Shown here piece after piece: positions 1-12,380 of a stretch of 64,000 nt of DNA. Where the stretch lies: positions 7,006,001 to 7,070,000 of the forward strand of contig NC_079889.1 in assembly GCF_029227915.1 (NCBI RefSeq), read 5' to 3'. Within the stretch, counting starts at the first letter, position 1; every line of letters starts with the position of its first letter. Position numbers and translations under genes: made by a program. The notes beneath the pieces are model-generated. The model saw nothing but the letters and a program-made list of their open reading frames with translations. It was not told the origin of the DNA and made no database searches. This DNA comes from Hydractinia symbiolongicarpus (lineage: Eukaryota > Cnidaria > Hydrozoa > Anthoathecata > Hydractiniidae).

Positions 1-1570
1 GTCTAGGACATTTGATTCACGAAGATACTTCACGAACGACACACTTGTTATCTTTATACCTTGTACAAACTCGACACATTTTGCGACTCTCGGTTAAGGT
101 TCCTCAAATGAGCATCTTCCTAAATCCTGACTTTGCACCAAGTGTAATTTTGAATAAATTACTTTATGTTTCCAACGTATAGCTATACTTATTTTTCACA
201 ACAAAATAGTGTCATGCACAAGAATTGAATGTACAACCAAGTGTTTTTGATTCCCCATATAGTGTATACCGTCCTAATTACGTGATTATCTAAACAAAGA
301 GCTCTAGCGACAATCGCCACATATATAACTTCATGGTTTTGGCTATAAGCCATCCCTAAAATCAACTTTGCAAAAATGCTGATGAACAAGGTGGGCGTTT
401 GCGTAGGGTTGAGCAAAAAGAAACTGTCAACTAGAAATTAAAAAAAGGTTGCGAAGCATTACGCAAGTTGCAAGCAAAATTGAAATTAGCCAATAGTTGA
501 CCCTAGTGCTTTTTGTATCTCTTTGATATAATACGGTGAGGTGCTAACATCTTACTGCATCTGATATCTTGGAATACACTAAAACTGAATATCATAGACG
601 TAGAAAACCCTGGGGACGAGGTTGTAAAATAAACTAACCGCGGAGCAACAACAAATCATTGTGCAAAGTAGTGATTTTTTGGCAAAAATACAATATATAT
701 ATGCGGAATATTTCTTTTCAGAAAGTACGAGAAATTTAGATCGCGCGAAACTAAACAAAAACGATAACTAAGAAATTTCGTAAAACCTCTTTTTCACAGA
801 ATTATGAAATTAAATATTGATAATAATCACAATATTGTCAGTGGTGGCCGACGTAAATCCAACATTGAAGCTTTTAGCGTCAAAAATCCATGCAAAGTTA
901 TACTTTTATAAAGTTAAAACCCTTATTTTAAAAGAAATGCAATACATCGAGATTTACAATCCGTAGTGTGCGAAAATGTCACGAATTAAGGGGATGCGCG
1001 TCGTAAGGTACACTCTTTCAACCGGAAAATAATACTCGGAACGCAGATAATAATAGAGACTTTCGCCTTAACGATTTCGGAGATATTTCACGTAAAAATA
1101 ACGGCACTAGTTATGAAAACCGATTTCTTGAAGCCATGGAATTTGCTGCAATGAATTTTGAAAACTCACGGGAAACAATAAACAAAAAAAACAATCTACA
1201 GAAACGAAAACAATTTATTAACTTTATCAAGATTTATAAAACAGCTTCAAATTTTTGACAGAAAAACAATAACAACGCGGTATGAGGTTTTGCTTTCTTC
1301 TTTGTATCTCATGTATTGAAAGATAACATCTCTCGCTCTCATTATACGCAATCTAAAAAGAAACAGAAAATTTTTATATAGTATATTATATTATATATAT
1401 AGTAAAGTCTCTAAATACATTAAAATCCAGTGCCTTTGAGGGACGATATTTAGAGCTAAATTTTTAAACTACAAATATATATCATTTTTGGGACAGAGTG
1501 CTCAAAAAGTGTTTACTAGATACAATATGATTGATATTATAATAAAGTCATGCAAAGGGTTGTCTTCTTT
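1..1570. other. Gene-free AT-rich stretch
   Basis: I see no exon with recognisable protein similarity on either strand and no clear terminal repeats. The longest open frame (complement 189-416, 75 codons) has the composition of random AT-rich DNA. Runs of TA-rich sequence lie at about 1370-1405. Confidence 0.5.
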
Positions 1571-1573
1571 GGG

Positions 1574-1645
1574 GAATTGGTAGTTCAGTCGGCAGAGCGT
1601 TCACTTCATAATCATATGGGTTCAATCCCACATAACAGTTGTTCC
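1574..1645 (+). pseudogene. Degenerate tRNA-like sequence (CAT anticodon position) or SINE head
   Basis: The stretch has a D-arm/A-box-like segment (TAGTTCAGTCGGCAGAGCG), a CTTCATAATC segment resembling a Met anticodon loop, and a GGGTTCAATCCC T-arm/B-box-like segment in the right order. The anticodon stem does not pair well, the variable loop is essentially missing and the acceptor stem is unconvincing. It is more likely a tRNA pseudogene or the head of a tRNA-derived SINE than a working tRNA. A covariance-model scan would decide. Confidence 0.4.
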
Positions 1646-2759
1646 TTATTGAACAGAAATTTAAAGGGTTTCTGTAGCTCAGAAGCTTTTTAACACTCTA
1701 GAACCGTCTATGTTGTCCCTCCTGGAAAAAAATTGACAGGGTAAATTTATTGGAATTAATGAGGCTGACAACATAAAATATAGATCACTACTTTTTGTGG
1801 CCAAGACAACAGAATTGAGAGCACTGTTTTCCATTTGGAAAGTACAAATTGTATTTAACAGTTTGCTCAAGGTTGCCCTCATACTTATGGCTTTTTTGAC
1901 CAGTTGACACGCATACTAATCTACCATACTGAACACAAAAGTTACGAAAAACAGGAAATTTGATTAAGGTGTATTATGTGGTTTCACATTCTTAAAGGGT
2001 CATTCAAGAGTAGTTTTTACGTATCATAACTTAGCTATACCACACTATTGTAAGCTCACGAAACACAATGCAAAAACATAGGGTTGTAAAGAAAATGATG
2101 AAGCCCCAAATTTTTTTATCCTTTTTAAGTAGAAATTCCAGGTAACGGCACCATTTGATAAAATATTTCAGATTTAGAACATATATCAGTAAAAAAAGAA
2201 TGAAGAGGTATTTTTCCCTGTTAGTTTTGGATTGGTGACTTAAATTTATTTCCACGATGCAACAAAAAAGAAGAAGCAACTTGAGTTTTAGGAAATATTT
2301 AAAAATTGTATAATAAAATTTAAAAAGAAAGAGTTTTGTTAATACTTTATGAATTGAATTTTCTTCTTTCTAGAAATTGAATTTTCTTCAGCTAGCTAAT
2401 GATTCAATTGAAGGATGACAGAAAAAATATTTTCCATGGTGGCCGCAGGCACCAAAAAGTAATTTAGTTAGCTACATCAAACCAAGGAAAAAACGTAAAT
2501 ATAACTTTCAAATCATCCATAGCTAGCTACCTTCGCAACTCACGTTTCTTCTGCTGTATGAAAAGGATACCACAAACATGCCAATTCAAGCTGGTAATAC
2601 GGCTTTTCATAAATTATTGCGTAATACTTGAAAACGAGGCTAGCGATGTTCCGATTTTTAATAATAGCGGTTTCAGTAGAAAAACACAACGAAAACTGCT
2701 GGCTGACTGGTGTCTTCGACTTATCTTTTCTGAAATTCAAACTGTTACATCGAATCATA

Positions 2760-2875
2760 CGACTGTTATTTTACAACATCATATACAACTGTTATTTTTA
2801 TAACAACATTCTACAACTGTTATTTTTATAACAACATTCTACAACTGTTATTTTTATAACAACATTCTACACAAC
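2760..2875. repeat. 28-bp tandem repeat, about 3.5 copies
   Basis: A unit reading ACAACTGTTATTTTTATAAC plus ACATTCT is repeated nearly perfectly with a 28-bp period. It lies immediately upstream of the start of the SWIM/YqaJ relict gene at 2901. Confidence 0.8.
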
Positions 2876-2900
2876 TACTCAACCTGGCTCAACCATCAAT

Positions 2901-4340
2901 ATGGCTCATCATAGCACAGACACAGAGAATCAACCAGAGGATAATGAACTGGATTTTGAAGAACTAAAAATCGTAGGTAGGTCAACTAAAGTGTAACTTA
3001 GATTAGACTATCTCTACTACTTCTTCAGTCAGCTTTACTTCTTTTGCTAGTAGTGCTAGCTGCTTTGGCCTCTCTCTCTCTGTCTCTCTCTCTCTCTCTC
3101 CCTGCCTCTTTACTTTAATTTAATAATACTAATAATAATGTGATTGAGCTCACAAAAATTTTAAGATTAAAAGCAATACAGTTATAGGTTGGGGTATATA
3201 AGGTTTTTTTGACAGATGTACAATAACAACACTAACAATATAATTTTCATATTTTTTTTTACAGATGCTGAGTCTATCGAGTTGACTGAAGTAGATATTG
3301 ACGATCCACACATTCATGTCGACATCTCATCATTATCCAAGTACAAGGTTGAACATTTAAAAAGGTGGTTGATATATCGTGGTGATAAACTCCACAACAT
3401 TGAAACATTGAAAAGTGCCCAAGTCAGAGTGCTGGAATACTTTGAAAACAATACACAAGACATTATTATTGATCCAACAACAGACAAAAAATGGATCAGA
3501 AAGAAAGCAGATTCAATGGGAGTGATATTAAGCCCCTTATGGAAGGTTAAAACTTTACCATCAACACCGGCTATACTTGCTGATCAAAAGCTAACCGCAG
3601 CTGAAACAAATATGGAAGGATGGTCGAAATCCCTTGATGGTATGCCAAATTTCACAGTTGATAATATTAAGACATATAATGACAAAATCACAAATTTATT
3701 TTGTCAAAAATCAACAGCAATTAAAAAACATTTTGTTAGAGGAACACAATTTACAGAAGAGAGATTCCTTGACTTATCCTCAACATTTTCAAAGTCAGAC
3801 GAGAATTTGTTTTGCGTTAAAACTATAATTGGTGCTAGCTTGAAAAAAGACTGTCGCTGGGCTGTTGTCGCTCTGTCAAAAACCGATGGAGAGATAAAAT
3901 TTGCTAGTTGCGCCTGTGTTGCCGGAAAAGCTGGGACATGTTCACACAGCTATGCATTAATGAAAACAATTTTAAAGTGGGTTATTGATCGGCGTACCAT
4001 TATTCCTTAGGAGAAGGCTTGTACTTCACAACGATGCGCTTGGAACCAAGTCCAAATGAGGAAGCACGACCCAAAAGCAATATGTGTCATTTCGCCCAAC
4101 CCCATGGTGATAAAAGATGAAGACGGTATTTTCCGTATAAGTAAGGAACATTCTTATTATAACCAAGTGCAGATGCAATTGGCACTTACTTGTCAGACTT
4201 GGTGTGATTTTGTTTTATATACATCTCAAGGACTCATTATTGACAGGGTGAAATTTGATCCCCTGTACTGGAAAATATTACAAAAAAAAATTTTAGATTT
4301 TTATTTTACATATATGCTGCCCCAAATTGTAGATTCATAG
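2901..4340 (+). pseudogene. SWIM zinc-finger/YqaJ-like transposon protein, nuclease core deleted
   Basis: Exon 1 is 2901-2976 and exon 2 starts at 3265 after a pyrimidine-rich CAG acceptor. The GT-AG join keeps frame. Exon 2 encodes an N-terminal SAP-like helical segment (SKYKVEHLKRWL) and then a SWIM zinc finger (C-A-C...C-S-H near 3908-3950). A TAG at 4008-4010 interrupts the frame, which then continues in the same frame to 4340 through a TSQRCAW motif and the C-terminal end of a YqaJ/lambda-exonuclease-like domain (YYNQVQMQLALT, DFVLYTSQG). The central nuclease core with the Asp and Glu-x-Lys residues is absent, so the copy is internally deleted. The same SWIM-then-YqaJ order occurs at complement 31949-33792 and at 61852-63765, which supports this reading. 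It is the partner gene of an ISL2EU-type DNA transposon. Confidence 0.72.
3064..3112. repeat. TC-rich microsatellite
   Basis: Mostly TCTC dinucleotide repeats with a few interruptions, inside the intron of the SWIM/YqaJ relict. Confidence 0.85.
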
Positions 4341-5352
4341 GTATTATTTATTTTATTTTTTTATATAGCTTTTATGTCTTGTGAGCTTACAAGTTAAATT
4401 AAATAGTCCTAAAATAACTTTCCTTGCATTCATAAATACACAGTAAAGCTTTGAGCTTGGTCATGATGTTTTAAGCAAAAATGTTTGAATCTACTTCTGA
4501 AAAAGGTGCTTTTAATTTTGTATTCTGACTTTGAAAAGTAAGAAAATGCCATAAGTTTTATTTTATTTTTTAACTTTTTCAAAACTTTGTATTTTAAATT
4601 CCACTAGGGAATGTATTTACTTCAGGATACTTTTAGAATTTTAAGAAAGTTAACTAACATTGAATCAATTTTTTTCTCTCCAGTTCCTCGAAGAGACAAT
4701 GCTTTCAATCTCATTCTAATGAAAAATAAAAACCTTTAAAAAAATTACATGGTGTTGTTTTGAAGAAGTCTTGAATTTTTTGTTATTATGTCAAAACCTT
4801 TTCCTGGTCTAATTTTGGTCTATCAGACTATATACTAGTAGTAATCTTAAAACAGTTCAATAACAAAACCAGCGAAAAATTGGGGTTTGGACAATACTGT
4901 AGAATTTGAAAACTTTTAAGTCAGCAGGTTCTTCCCCTTAAAAAATTCATAAGTGAAAAGGAAAATATACCTTGTGTAGGGTTGTTCAGAATAAAATGTT
5001 TGGGGTTTATTAGTTTTAGGGTGAAACCACATAGAACAATTTGAATTTATATCTAAATGTATTTCCAGGACCTCAGTTGACTGGTATAATGAACACTAAT
5101 AGTAATAATACTATATATAGTAAAACAGTGGAAAAAATGTCAAAATTGTTATCAAAATGTCAAAATTGTTATCAAAAAAATAATAAAATAATAAAATATT
5201 ACCTAAGCTAAAAATATTAGTCCCTCTCATACAAAAAAAATATGTCTTTTATAAACCAATTTATGTGATTTTCATGTTCAAAGAGGGTAGGAAAATTTCA
5301 AAATCATTATTTATTTGAAAGGAGCAGTTTTCAAAGTAGATTTGCTTTTTAA
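4341..5352. other. AT-rich spacer between the two relict transposon genes
   Basis: I find no coding similarity here. It holds possible polyadenylation signals after 4340 (AATAAA-type near 4722) and simple duplications such as GTCAAAATTGTTATCAAAA at about 5139-5177. It probably is the internal spacer left in the relict ISL2EU-type element. Confidence 0.4.
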
Positions 5353-5830
5353 CTAATGGCTTAAAATACGTTGGAAATGCAGTATAGTGTTTACACATTT
5401 TTTCATTTTGTCACTTCCCATAACGTGGTCAATAAACCGGAATTTCAATGACTGACTCAATTTTAACTGTTCTTGACTCAATTTTAACTGTTGTTTCAAT
5501 AAATTGTTTTCCTGTAAAAGTTCATGGTATTTTGCCTTCCAGTCAATTGATTCTTCAATCTCTGGTTCTATGACTGGATCCTGTTGAGGCTCAGGAAAAG
5601 GTTCTTGGGTTTCTCTACACTTCTTTCGTGGGGATGCTCTTGAAGCTGGTGGCTTTCGCTTTTTGGGATTTGTTGTGTTTGTTGAGCTGGCATCTAAAGA
5701 TATCATCCTCAGTAAAGTATGGAATGACAGTCTCTTTATTTGAAAGTCTCTTCTTTGTACCCCCTGGAGGACGATAGATATCTTCTGGTCTGAAATGTAA
5801 AAAAACCCGCATAGACCCGAACAATGCCCG
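5353..5830 (-). pseudogene. THAP-transposase N-terminal remnant (THAP tail plus coiled coil)
   Basis: On the reverse strand, after a TTTCAG acceptor at about 5800, an exon encodes RPEDIYRPPGGTKKRL followed by a VIPYF motif. This resembles the HF.PEDF...KRL..AVP tail of a THAP zinc-finger domain. A one-base shift leads into a basic linker (KKRKPPASRASPRKK) and a heptad-rich coiled coil (LLQENNLLKQQLKLSQEQL). The frame stops at 5353-5355 before any DDE catalytic region. It points tail-to-tail at the SWIM/YqaJ relict, the same arrangement as the intact element at 30.1-34.0 kb. The upstream THAP exon with the first Cys pair was not found. Assignment rests on motif and context, not on catalytic residues. 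Confidence 0.5.
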
Positions 5831-6184
5831 AAAAAGAAAAAAAAACAGACACTATTGTGATTCAAAAAAACTATAAAAATTAAAATAAACTTACTATGTG
5901 GTAGTGAAGTTCTTAAGAGAACTGTTTTTGATGGTTTTTGATGAAGTTTACTTTATAAATAACTTATATATAAACTATATTAACTCCTTTCTCTTCAAGC
6001 GCCTTCTTCCCAAATATCGTCCGCATGGTTTCTCACAAGGAATTGCATTTCGGGAATGTTCCGGGCGATTTCGGGAAAATGCGGGCGATTTCGGGTGGCA
6101 AACGCCAATTTTATTCGAAAAGTCGCCCGAACTCGCCCGTATATATGCGGGCGTTTGCGGCTTCGCTTATCGGCACCCTCTTGG

Positions 6185-6250
6185 TAAATCACCCGATCAG
6201 TGAGTGCACAACCACCCGATCGGGAGAGACTTACCTGAATCGGGTGAGTA
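6185..6250. repeat. CACCCGATC motif cluster, possible element end
   Basis: Several copies of CACCCGATC and GATCGGGAGAG occur here. Inverted relatives (CTCACTCGATCGAGTGGTT and similar) occur at about 12955-13050. The two clusters could be ends of one old element enclosing 6.2-13.0 kb, but the match is patchy. Confidence 0.3.
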
Positions 6251-6264
6251 TTTTCTCTTTAATT

Positions 6265-6372
6265 GCGCCCCGCCGAAGGGGCGCACATTTAGTGGACCGC
6301 GGGTATATAGTGTTTGTTGCGCCCCGCCGAAGGGGCGCACATTTAGTGGACCGCGGGTATATAGTGTTTGTT
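6265..6372. repeat. Two 54-bp tandem units with a GCGCCCC/GGGGCGC hairpin
   Basis: Each unit starts with GCGCCCCGCCGAAGGGGCGC, a 7-bp perfect hairpin with a GCCGAA loop, followed by ACATTTAGTGGACCGCGGG and TATATAGTGTTTGTT. The two units are essentially identical. A related sequence (GGGGCGCATTAGTGG) recurs at the two later boundaries of the 2.67-kb duplication (about 9016 and 11678). Confidence 0.85.
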
Positions 6373-9042
6373 TTATTATGTATGGGAGAAGTTTTTTTCT
6401 TACTCTCAACTTCGCGGGGGAACTTCGGCTCGAACATCCAACCTAGGTTTGATATAACACAACCTGTGTGTTTGGTACCATCAAGACAAAAATAACACTG
6501 ATCGAGCAAAACTTATCTTGTCTCGGTTTCTTTGTTGTCTCTGAAGATTTGACTGCCATAAAAATATTAATCGAGATTCTTTTGTTATGTTAATTTAAAG
6601 CTTTGTAATATTGTCTCGTTTAATATGCTTAAATGTCACTGCAGCCCACGTGAATTTATCTTCAAGAAAAGGTTTGTTTTTCTTTGTCCAAGTTGTTTCG
6701 AAACTTGTTAACAGTAAGTAGAAGGATTACTTATATTTTATATGAAATTAAACTCAGAACGGTTTATGGCGTTGATCCAAAGGCCGCAATTTATAAATGC
6801 ATCACAATTTAAAGTCAATCAAGAACAGAACATTCCGTGTATGGCCATGACTAAAACTGCTTGCATTTTGTTGGTCTTCCCTTCCCGATGGTCTGGCTTG
6901 TCGTAATAGCTTTAATGATGTAGCTAGGGAGCTAAATACTTATTTTTAAATTCTTGCATTTTATAAGTTAATAGTCGTAAAACTACTCTCACTTGTACTA
7001 CAGCTATCAAGCTAGAACTGCACAAAATAGTGCTTTCATTAGAGTCCCTTTTTTCAGAAGCAACAAAAAACTTTTATCCTGCCCTGTGTAATTTTATCAA
7101 CGAGGGTGCTGATAAGCCACATACACCGTAAAAAGTATAGGCGTTTTGGGTGAGTAAAATAACTTCTAAAGGAACCTTTGTGAGGCTGCTATCATGTATT
7201 CTTGCAGTCAGAATGTTCTCCTTCGTTGCTATCCGATGGAGAACAAAGTGGACTTTTCACGGTCAAACCTTCAAAGTAGCAACCTTACTTAAACAGAATT
7301 TACAAGTAAAACGTCGTTAAAATGTCGCAAAATGGCAAAAATTAAGCAGTATCTAAAACATATTAAAGATTTGACTAAAAAAAAAAGAATTCCTTGAAAA
7401 ATCCAGTATTGTATTTATGAAGATTTCACCACAAAAACATTAATTACGGCATTTGTACCCCATTTCATAATGGCTGCTTAACCGGAATACTGGCCCGTGA
7501 TTGGTTGACACGAATCCGACCGCAAGAATATATATAAAAAGATATTTGTTAAATCATGAAAAAATATTGTTGTTCATTGCACGGAACAGTCAAGTTGAAC
7601 TGATAAATTAACCAATAACATAACATAGTTAGCCCTTGCAGTACAACTAGACGCTACCCACAGTATGTTACAGGTTTCTTTGTTTTCTTCCCTTTTTCAT
7701 GTTTTTTCTTGAAATTATAAATAATGTTGATTTATCAAATCTGACAAATTTATTAATTGAGGTCTACCCTTTTTTGTATCAATTTGTTGAATTCAATTCG
7801 AAAACAATGACCAATCAATTTCCTCGATAATAAACAATCAAATTTGTAAAATTCAATAAATCGATTTCAACAAAATAAGTCCTGTATTGTCCACAGGTTT
7901 GAAAATCTTGTATCGCCTGCTTAATATTATACTTGTTTAACAATGATATCAAAGCCAGCTTGACTAAATTTATATATTTTTATTTATATAGTATACCTTT
8001 TGTGTATCGCATAGCATTGATTTGTATCTTTTTAATAAATTCTAACTTTAAATCAGATAAGTAGACAATAATTAAACAACCTAGTATTAATTCAGTTCTG
8101 GTAAAATTGTATTCTTCTTTCTCAATTTTAAATATACTTTCTTTTTCAGATCATTTGTTATGAAACCATGCACCATCAGCAGTTTCGAAAAATCTTCAAC
8201 GAGAGAAATTTTTAAGGATTTTATTGGTAACTTAACAGAGTAATAATTCATTGAAATTGTTCAGAAGTTATTATATATATTCGAATCGTGAAGTTCATAC
8301 ATAGCAATCCTGCATCCTGGAATTTTCGAGATCAGTTATAAAAAAATCCAGTTAAAGTTTTAACTATTGTTTTAGAATATATACTATATATATGTAAAAA
8401 AAAAAATATTTTTTATTTATCAAGTTGTATTTTACGTTAATTACAATAATAATTGAGAATTAGGATACTTATGATGTGTTTATATACCCCATTGTTCTCC
8501 GTTTTAAAGTCTACTTCAAATTTCAGAATCTTTTAGGCTAATGACGGAAATCTTCAAGTTGCAGGGCTTTTTATTTAAAAATTTTCCCCTGGGCAATAAG
8601 CTTATTCACAAGCCTCTATGCAATTCCGTACTGCATTTCTATCATATTCGTCATATTTGGCGGAAAATGTTTCAGCAGAATAGCTTTCAGACACAATTTG
8701 TTATTACAGCAAAAGAATTTTTGGAGATTTGATAAGTCATAAATGTATGCGTAAGTCTTTTGAACGAATTTTAACCAAAAATCAAAAGCAATGATTACGT
8801 GAAATTACACAACAAGAAGGCTAGAGGCGTTTAAAGTGTACATATATTTAATCAAGATCTAACTTTATAGATAGAGCCTTAGCCAAATGTGAAAATAACG
8901 AAAATAATAAGTTCTAACACTGCAATTTTTATAGATTTCAAACGTCCACAATTTTCCATTTTAATTTTAAATCCCGTTCTAAATTTGAATGTTTGAAATC
9001 GTTATTAGTAATTCGGGGCGCATTAGTGGTAACTATGGCTAG
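6372..9042. repeat. 2.67-kb tandem duplication, copy 1
   Basis: Sequence from TATGGGAGAAG (6381) to GTAACTATGGCTAG (9042) is repeated almost base for base at 9043-11704. Differences are small: point changes and short indels, including about 17 bp (TAACCGGAATACTGGCC region, near 7480) missing from copy 2. No protein similarity is visible. A 63-codon open frame at 8541-8732 is preserved in copy 2, but high overall identity explains that. Confidence 0.9.
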
Positions 9043-11704
9043 TTTTATGTATGGGAGAAGTTTTTTTCTTACTCTCAACTTCGCGGGGGAACTTCGGCTC
9101 GAACATCCAACCTAGGTTTGATATAACACAACCTGTGTGTTTGGTACCATCAAGACAAAAATAACACTGATCGAGCAAAACTTATCTTGTCTCGGTTTCT
9201 TTGTTGTCTCTGAAGATTTGACTGCCATAAAAATATTAATCGAGATTCTTTTGTTATGTTAATTTAAAGCTTTGTAATATTGTCTCGTTTAATATGCTTA
9301 AATGTCACTGCAGCCCACGTGAATTTATCTTCAAGAAAAGGTTTGTTTTTCTTTGTCCAAGTTGTTTCGAAACTTGTTAACAGTAAGTAGAAGGATTACT
9401 TATATTTTATATGAAATTAAACTCAGAACGGTTTATGGCGTTGATCCAAAGGCCGCAATTTATAAATGCATCACAATTTAAAGTCAATCAAGAACAGAAC
9501 ATTCCGTGTATGGCCATGACTAAAACTGCTTGCATTTTGTTGGTCTTCCCTTCCCGATGGTCTGGCTTGTCGTAATAGCTTTAATGATGTAGCTAGGGAG
9601 CTAAATACTTATTTTTAAATTCTTGCATTTTATAAGTTAATAGTCGTAAAACTACTCTCACTTGTACTACAGCTATCAAGCTAGAACTGCACAAAATAGT
9701 GCTTTCATTAGAGTCCCTTTTTTCAGAAGCAACAAAAAACTTTTATCCTGCCCTGTGTAATTTTATCAACGAGGGTGCTGATAAGCCACATACACCGTAA
9801 AAAGTATAGGCGTTTTGGGTGAGTAAAATAACTTCTAAAGGAACCTTTGTGAGGCTGCTATCATGTATTCTTGCAGTCAGAATGTTCTCCTTCGTTGCTA
9901 TCCGATGGAGAACAAAGTGGACTTTTCACGGTCAAACCTTCAAAGTAGCAACCTTACTTAAACAGAATTTACAAGTAAAACGTCGTTAAAATGTCGCAAA
10001 ATGGCAAAAATTAAGCAGTATCTAAAACATATTAAAGATTTGACTAAAAAAAAGAATTCCTTGAAAAATCCAGTATTGTATTTATGAAGATTTCACCACA
10101 AAAACATTAATTACGGCATTTGTACCCCATTTCATAATGGCTGCCCGTGATTGGTTGACACGAATCAGACCGCAAGAATATATATAAAAAGATATTTGTT
10201 GAATCATGAAAAAATATTGTTGTTCATTGCACGGAACAGTCAAGTTGAACTGATAAATTAACCAATAACATAACATAGTTAGCCCTTGCAGTACAACTAG
10301 ACGCTACCCACAATATGTTACAGGTTTCTTTGTTTTCTTCCCTTTTTATGTTTTTTCTTGAAATTATAAATGATGTTGTTGATTTATCAAATCTGACAAA
10401 TTTATTAATTGAGTGTCTACCCTTTTTTGTATCAACTTGTTCAATTCAATTCGAAAACAATGACCAATCAATTTCCTCGATAATAAACAATCAAATTTGT
10501 AAAATTCAATAATCGATTTCAACAAAATAAGTCCTGTATTGTCCACAGGTTTGAAAATCTTGTATCGCCTGCTTAATATTATACTTGTTTAACAATGATA
10601 TCAAAGCCAGCTTGACTAAATTTATATATATATTTTTATTTATATAGTATACCTTTTGTGTATCACATGGCATTGATTTGTATCTTTTTAATAAATTCTA
10701 ACTTTAAATCAGATAAGTAGACAATAATTAAACAACCTAGTATTAATTCAGTTCTGGTAAAATTGTATTCTTCTTTCTCAATTTTAAATATACTTTCTTT
10801 TTCAGATCATTTGTTATCAAACCATGCACCATCAGCATTTTCGAAAAATCTTCAACGAGAGAAATTTTTAAGGATTTTATTGGTAACTTAACGGAGTAAT
10901 AATTCATTGAAATTGAAATAGTTCAGAAGTTATTATATATATTCAAATCGTGAATTTCATACATAGCAATCCTGCATCCTGGAATTTTCGAGATCAGTTA
11001 TAAAAAAATCCAGTTAAAGTTTTAACTATTGTTTTAGAATATATACTATATATATGTAAAAAAAAAAATATTTTTTATTTATCAAGTTGTATTTTACGTT
11101 AATTACAATAATAATTGAGAATTAGGATACTTATGATGTGTTTATATACCCCATTGTTCTCCGTTTTAAAGTCTACTTCAAATTTCAGAATCTTTTAGGC
11201 TAATGACGGAAATCTTCAAGTCGCAGGGCTTCTTATTTAAAAATTTTCCCCTGGGCAATAAGCTTATTCACAAGCCTCTATGCAATTCCGTACTGCATTT
11301 CTATCATATTCGTCATATTTGGCGGAAAATGTTTCAGCAGAATAGCTTTCAGACACAATTTGTTATTACAGCACAAGAATTTTTGGAGATTTGATAAGTC
11401 AAAAATGTATGCGTAAGTCTTTTGAACGAATTTTAACCAAAAATCAAAAGCAATGATTACGTGAAATTACACAACAAGAAGGCTAGAGGCGTTTAAAGTG
11501 TACATATATTTAATCAAGATCTAACTTTATAGATAGAGCCTTAGCCAAATGTGAAAATAACGAAAATAATAAGTTCTAACACTGCAGTTTTTATAGATTT
11601 CAAACGTCCACCATTTTCCATTTTAATTTTAAATCCCGTTCTAAATTTGAATGTTTGAAATCGTTATTAGTAATTCGGGGCGCATTAGTGGTAACTATGG
11701 CTAG
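9043..11704. repeat. 2.67-kb tandem duplication, copy 2
   Basis: Direct head-to-tail copy of 6372-9042. It ends in GTAACTATGGCTAG and is followed at once by the first of four short Helitron-like units. The low divergence indicates a recent duplication, or an assembly artefact in a repeat. Confidence 0.9.
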
Positions 11705-12380
11705 TAATAGCCGTATTCCGTCCGTCTCTGCGCGGCACCCCCGCTGAGTTAGAAAATGATGTTACGGAAACACGAATATCAAATGCGATATATTTTTATC
11801 CACTTTGTTGCGGCGGGTTAATATAAAGGACGGGCTATCCCGTGGATTTTTCCACGGGCAACGACTAGTCTCTATAATAATAGCCGTCGTCTGTCTGTCT
11901 CTGCGCTGACTTCCCGCTGAGTTAGAAAAAGATGTTACGGAAACACGAATATCAAATGCGATATATTTTTATCCACTTTGTTGCGACAGGTAAATATAAA
12001 GGACGGGCGAACCCGTGGAAAAATCCACAGGTTCGCCCTATAATAACAGCCGTCGTCTGTCTGTCTCTGCGAGGACTCCCCGCTGAGTTAGAAAATGATG
12101 TAAAGGAAAGACGAATATCAAATGCGATACATTTTTACCCGCTTTGTTGCTACAGGTAAAATAAAGGACGGGCGAACCCGTGGATTTTTCCACGGGCAGC
12201 GACTAGTCTCTATATTAATAGCTGTTGTCTGTCTGTCTCTGCGCCCCCCCCCCCGCTGAGTTAGAAAATGATGTTACAGAAACACCAATATTAAATGCGA
12301 TATATTTTTATCCACTCTGTTGCGACGGGTTAATATAAAGGACGGGCGAACCCATGGATTTTTCCGCGGGCTAACGACTA
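11705..12380 (+). mobile_element. Array of four short Helitron-like units
   Basis: Four units of about 165-174 bp start at about 11705, 11869, 12039 and 12207. Unit starts resemble TCTCTATAATAATAGCCG followed by CTGTCTGTCTCTGCG. Ends carry a hairpin (CCCGTGGA-TTTT-TCCACGGG) and then GCAACGACTAG before T. A TC start, a CTAG end and a hairpin about 10 bases before the 3' end are hallmarks of Helitrons; family knowledge, not search, supports this. The unit 2/3 junction lacks the CGACTAG end. No Rep/helicase is encoded, so all are non-autonomous. Confidence 0.7.

Noticed and set aside
6197-6509. Overlapping open frames on both strands (70-156 codons)
   Set aside because: They arise from the 54-bp hairpin-bearing tandem repeat, which is open in several frames; the translations are just repeated peptides from that unit.
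8541-8732. 63-codon frame conserved in both duplicate copies (also 11203-11394)
   Set aside because: Conservation follows from the recent tandem duplication; there is no protein similarity and the frame is short.
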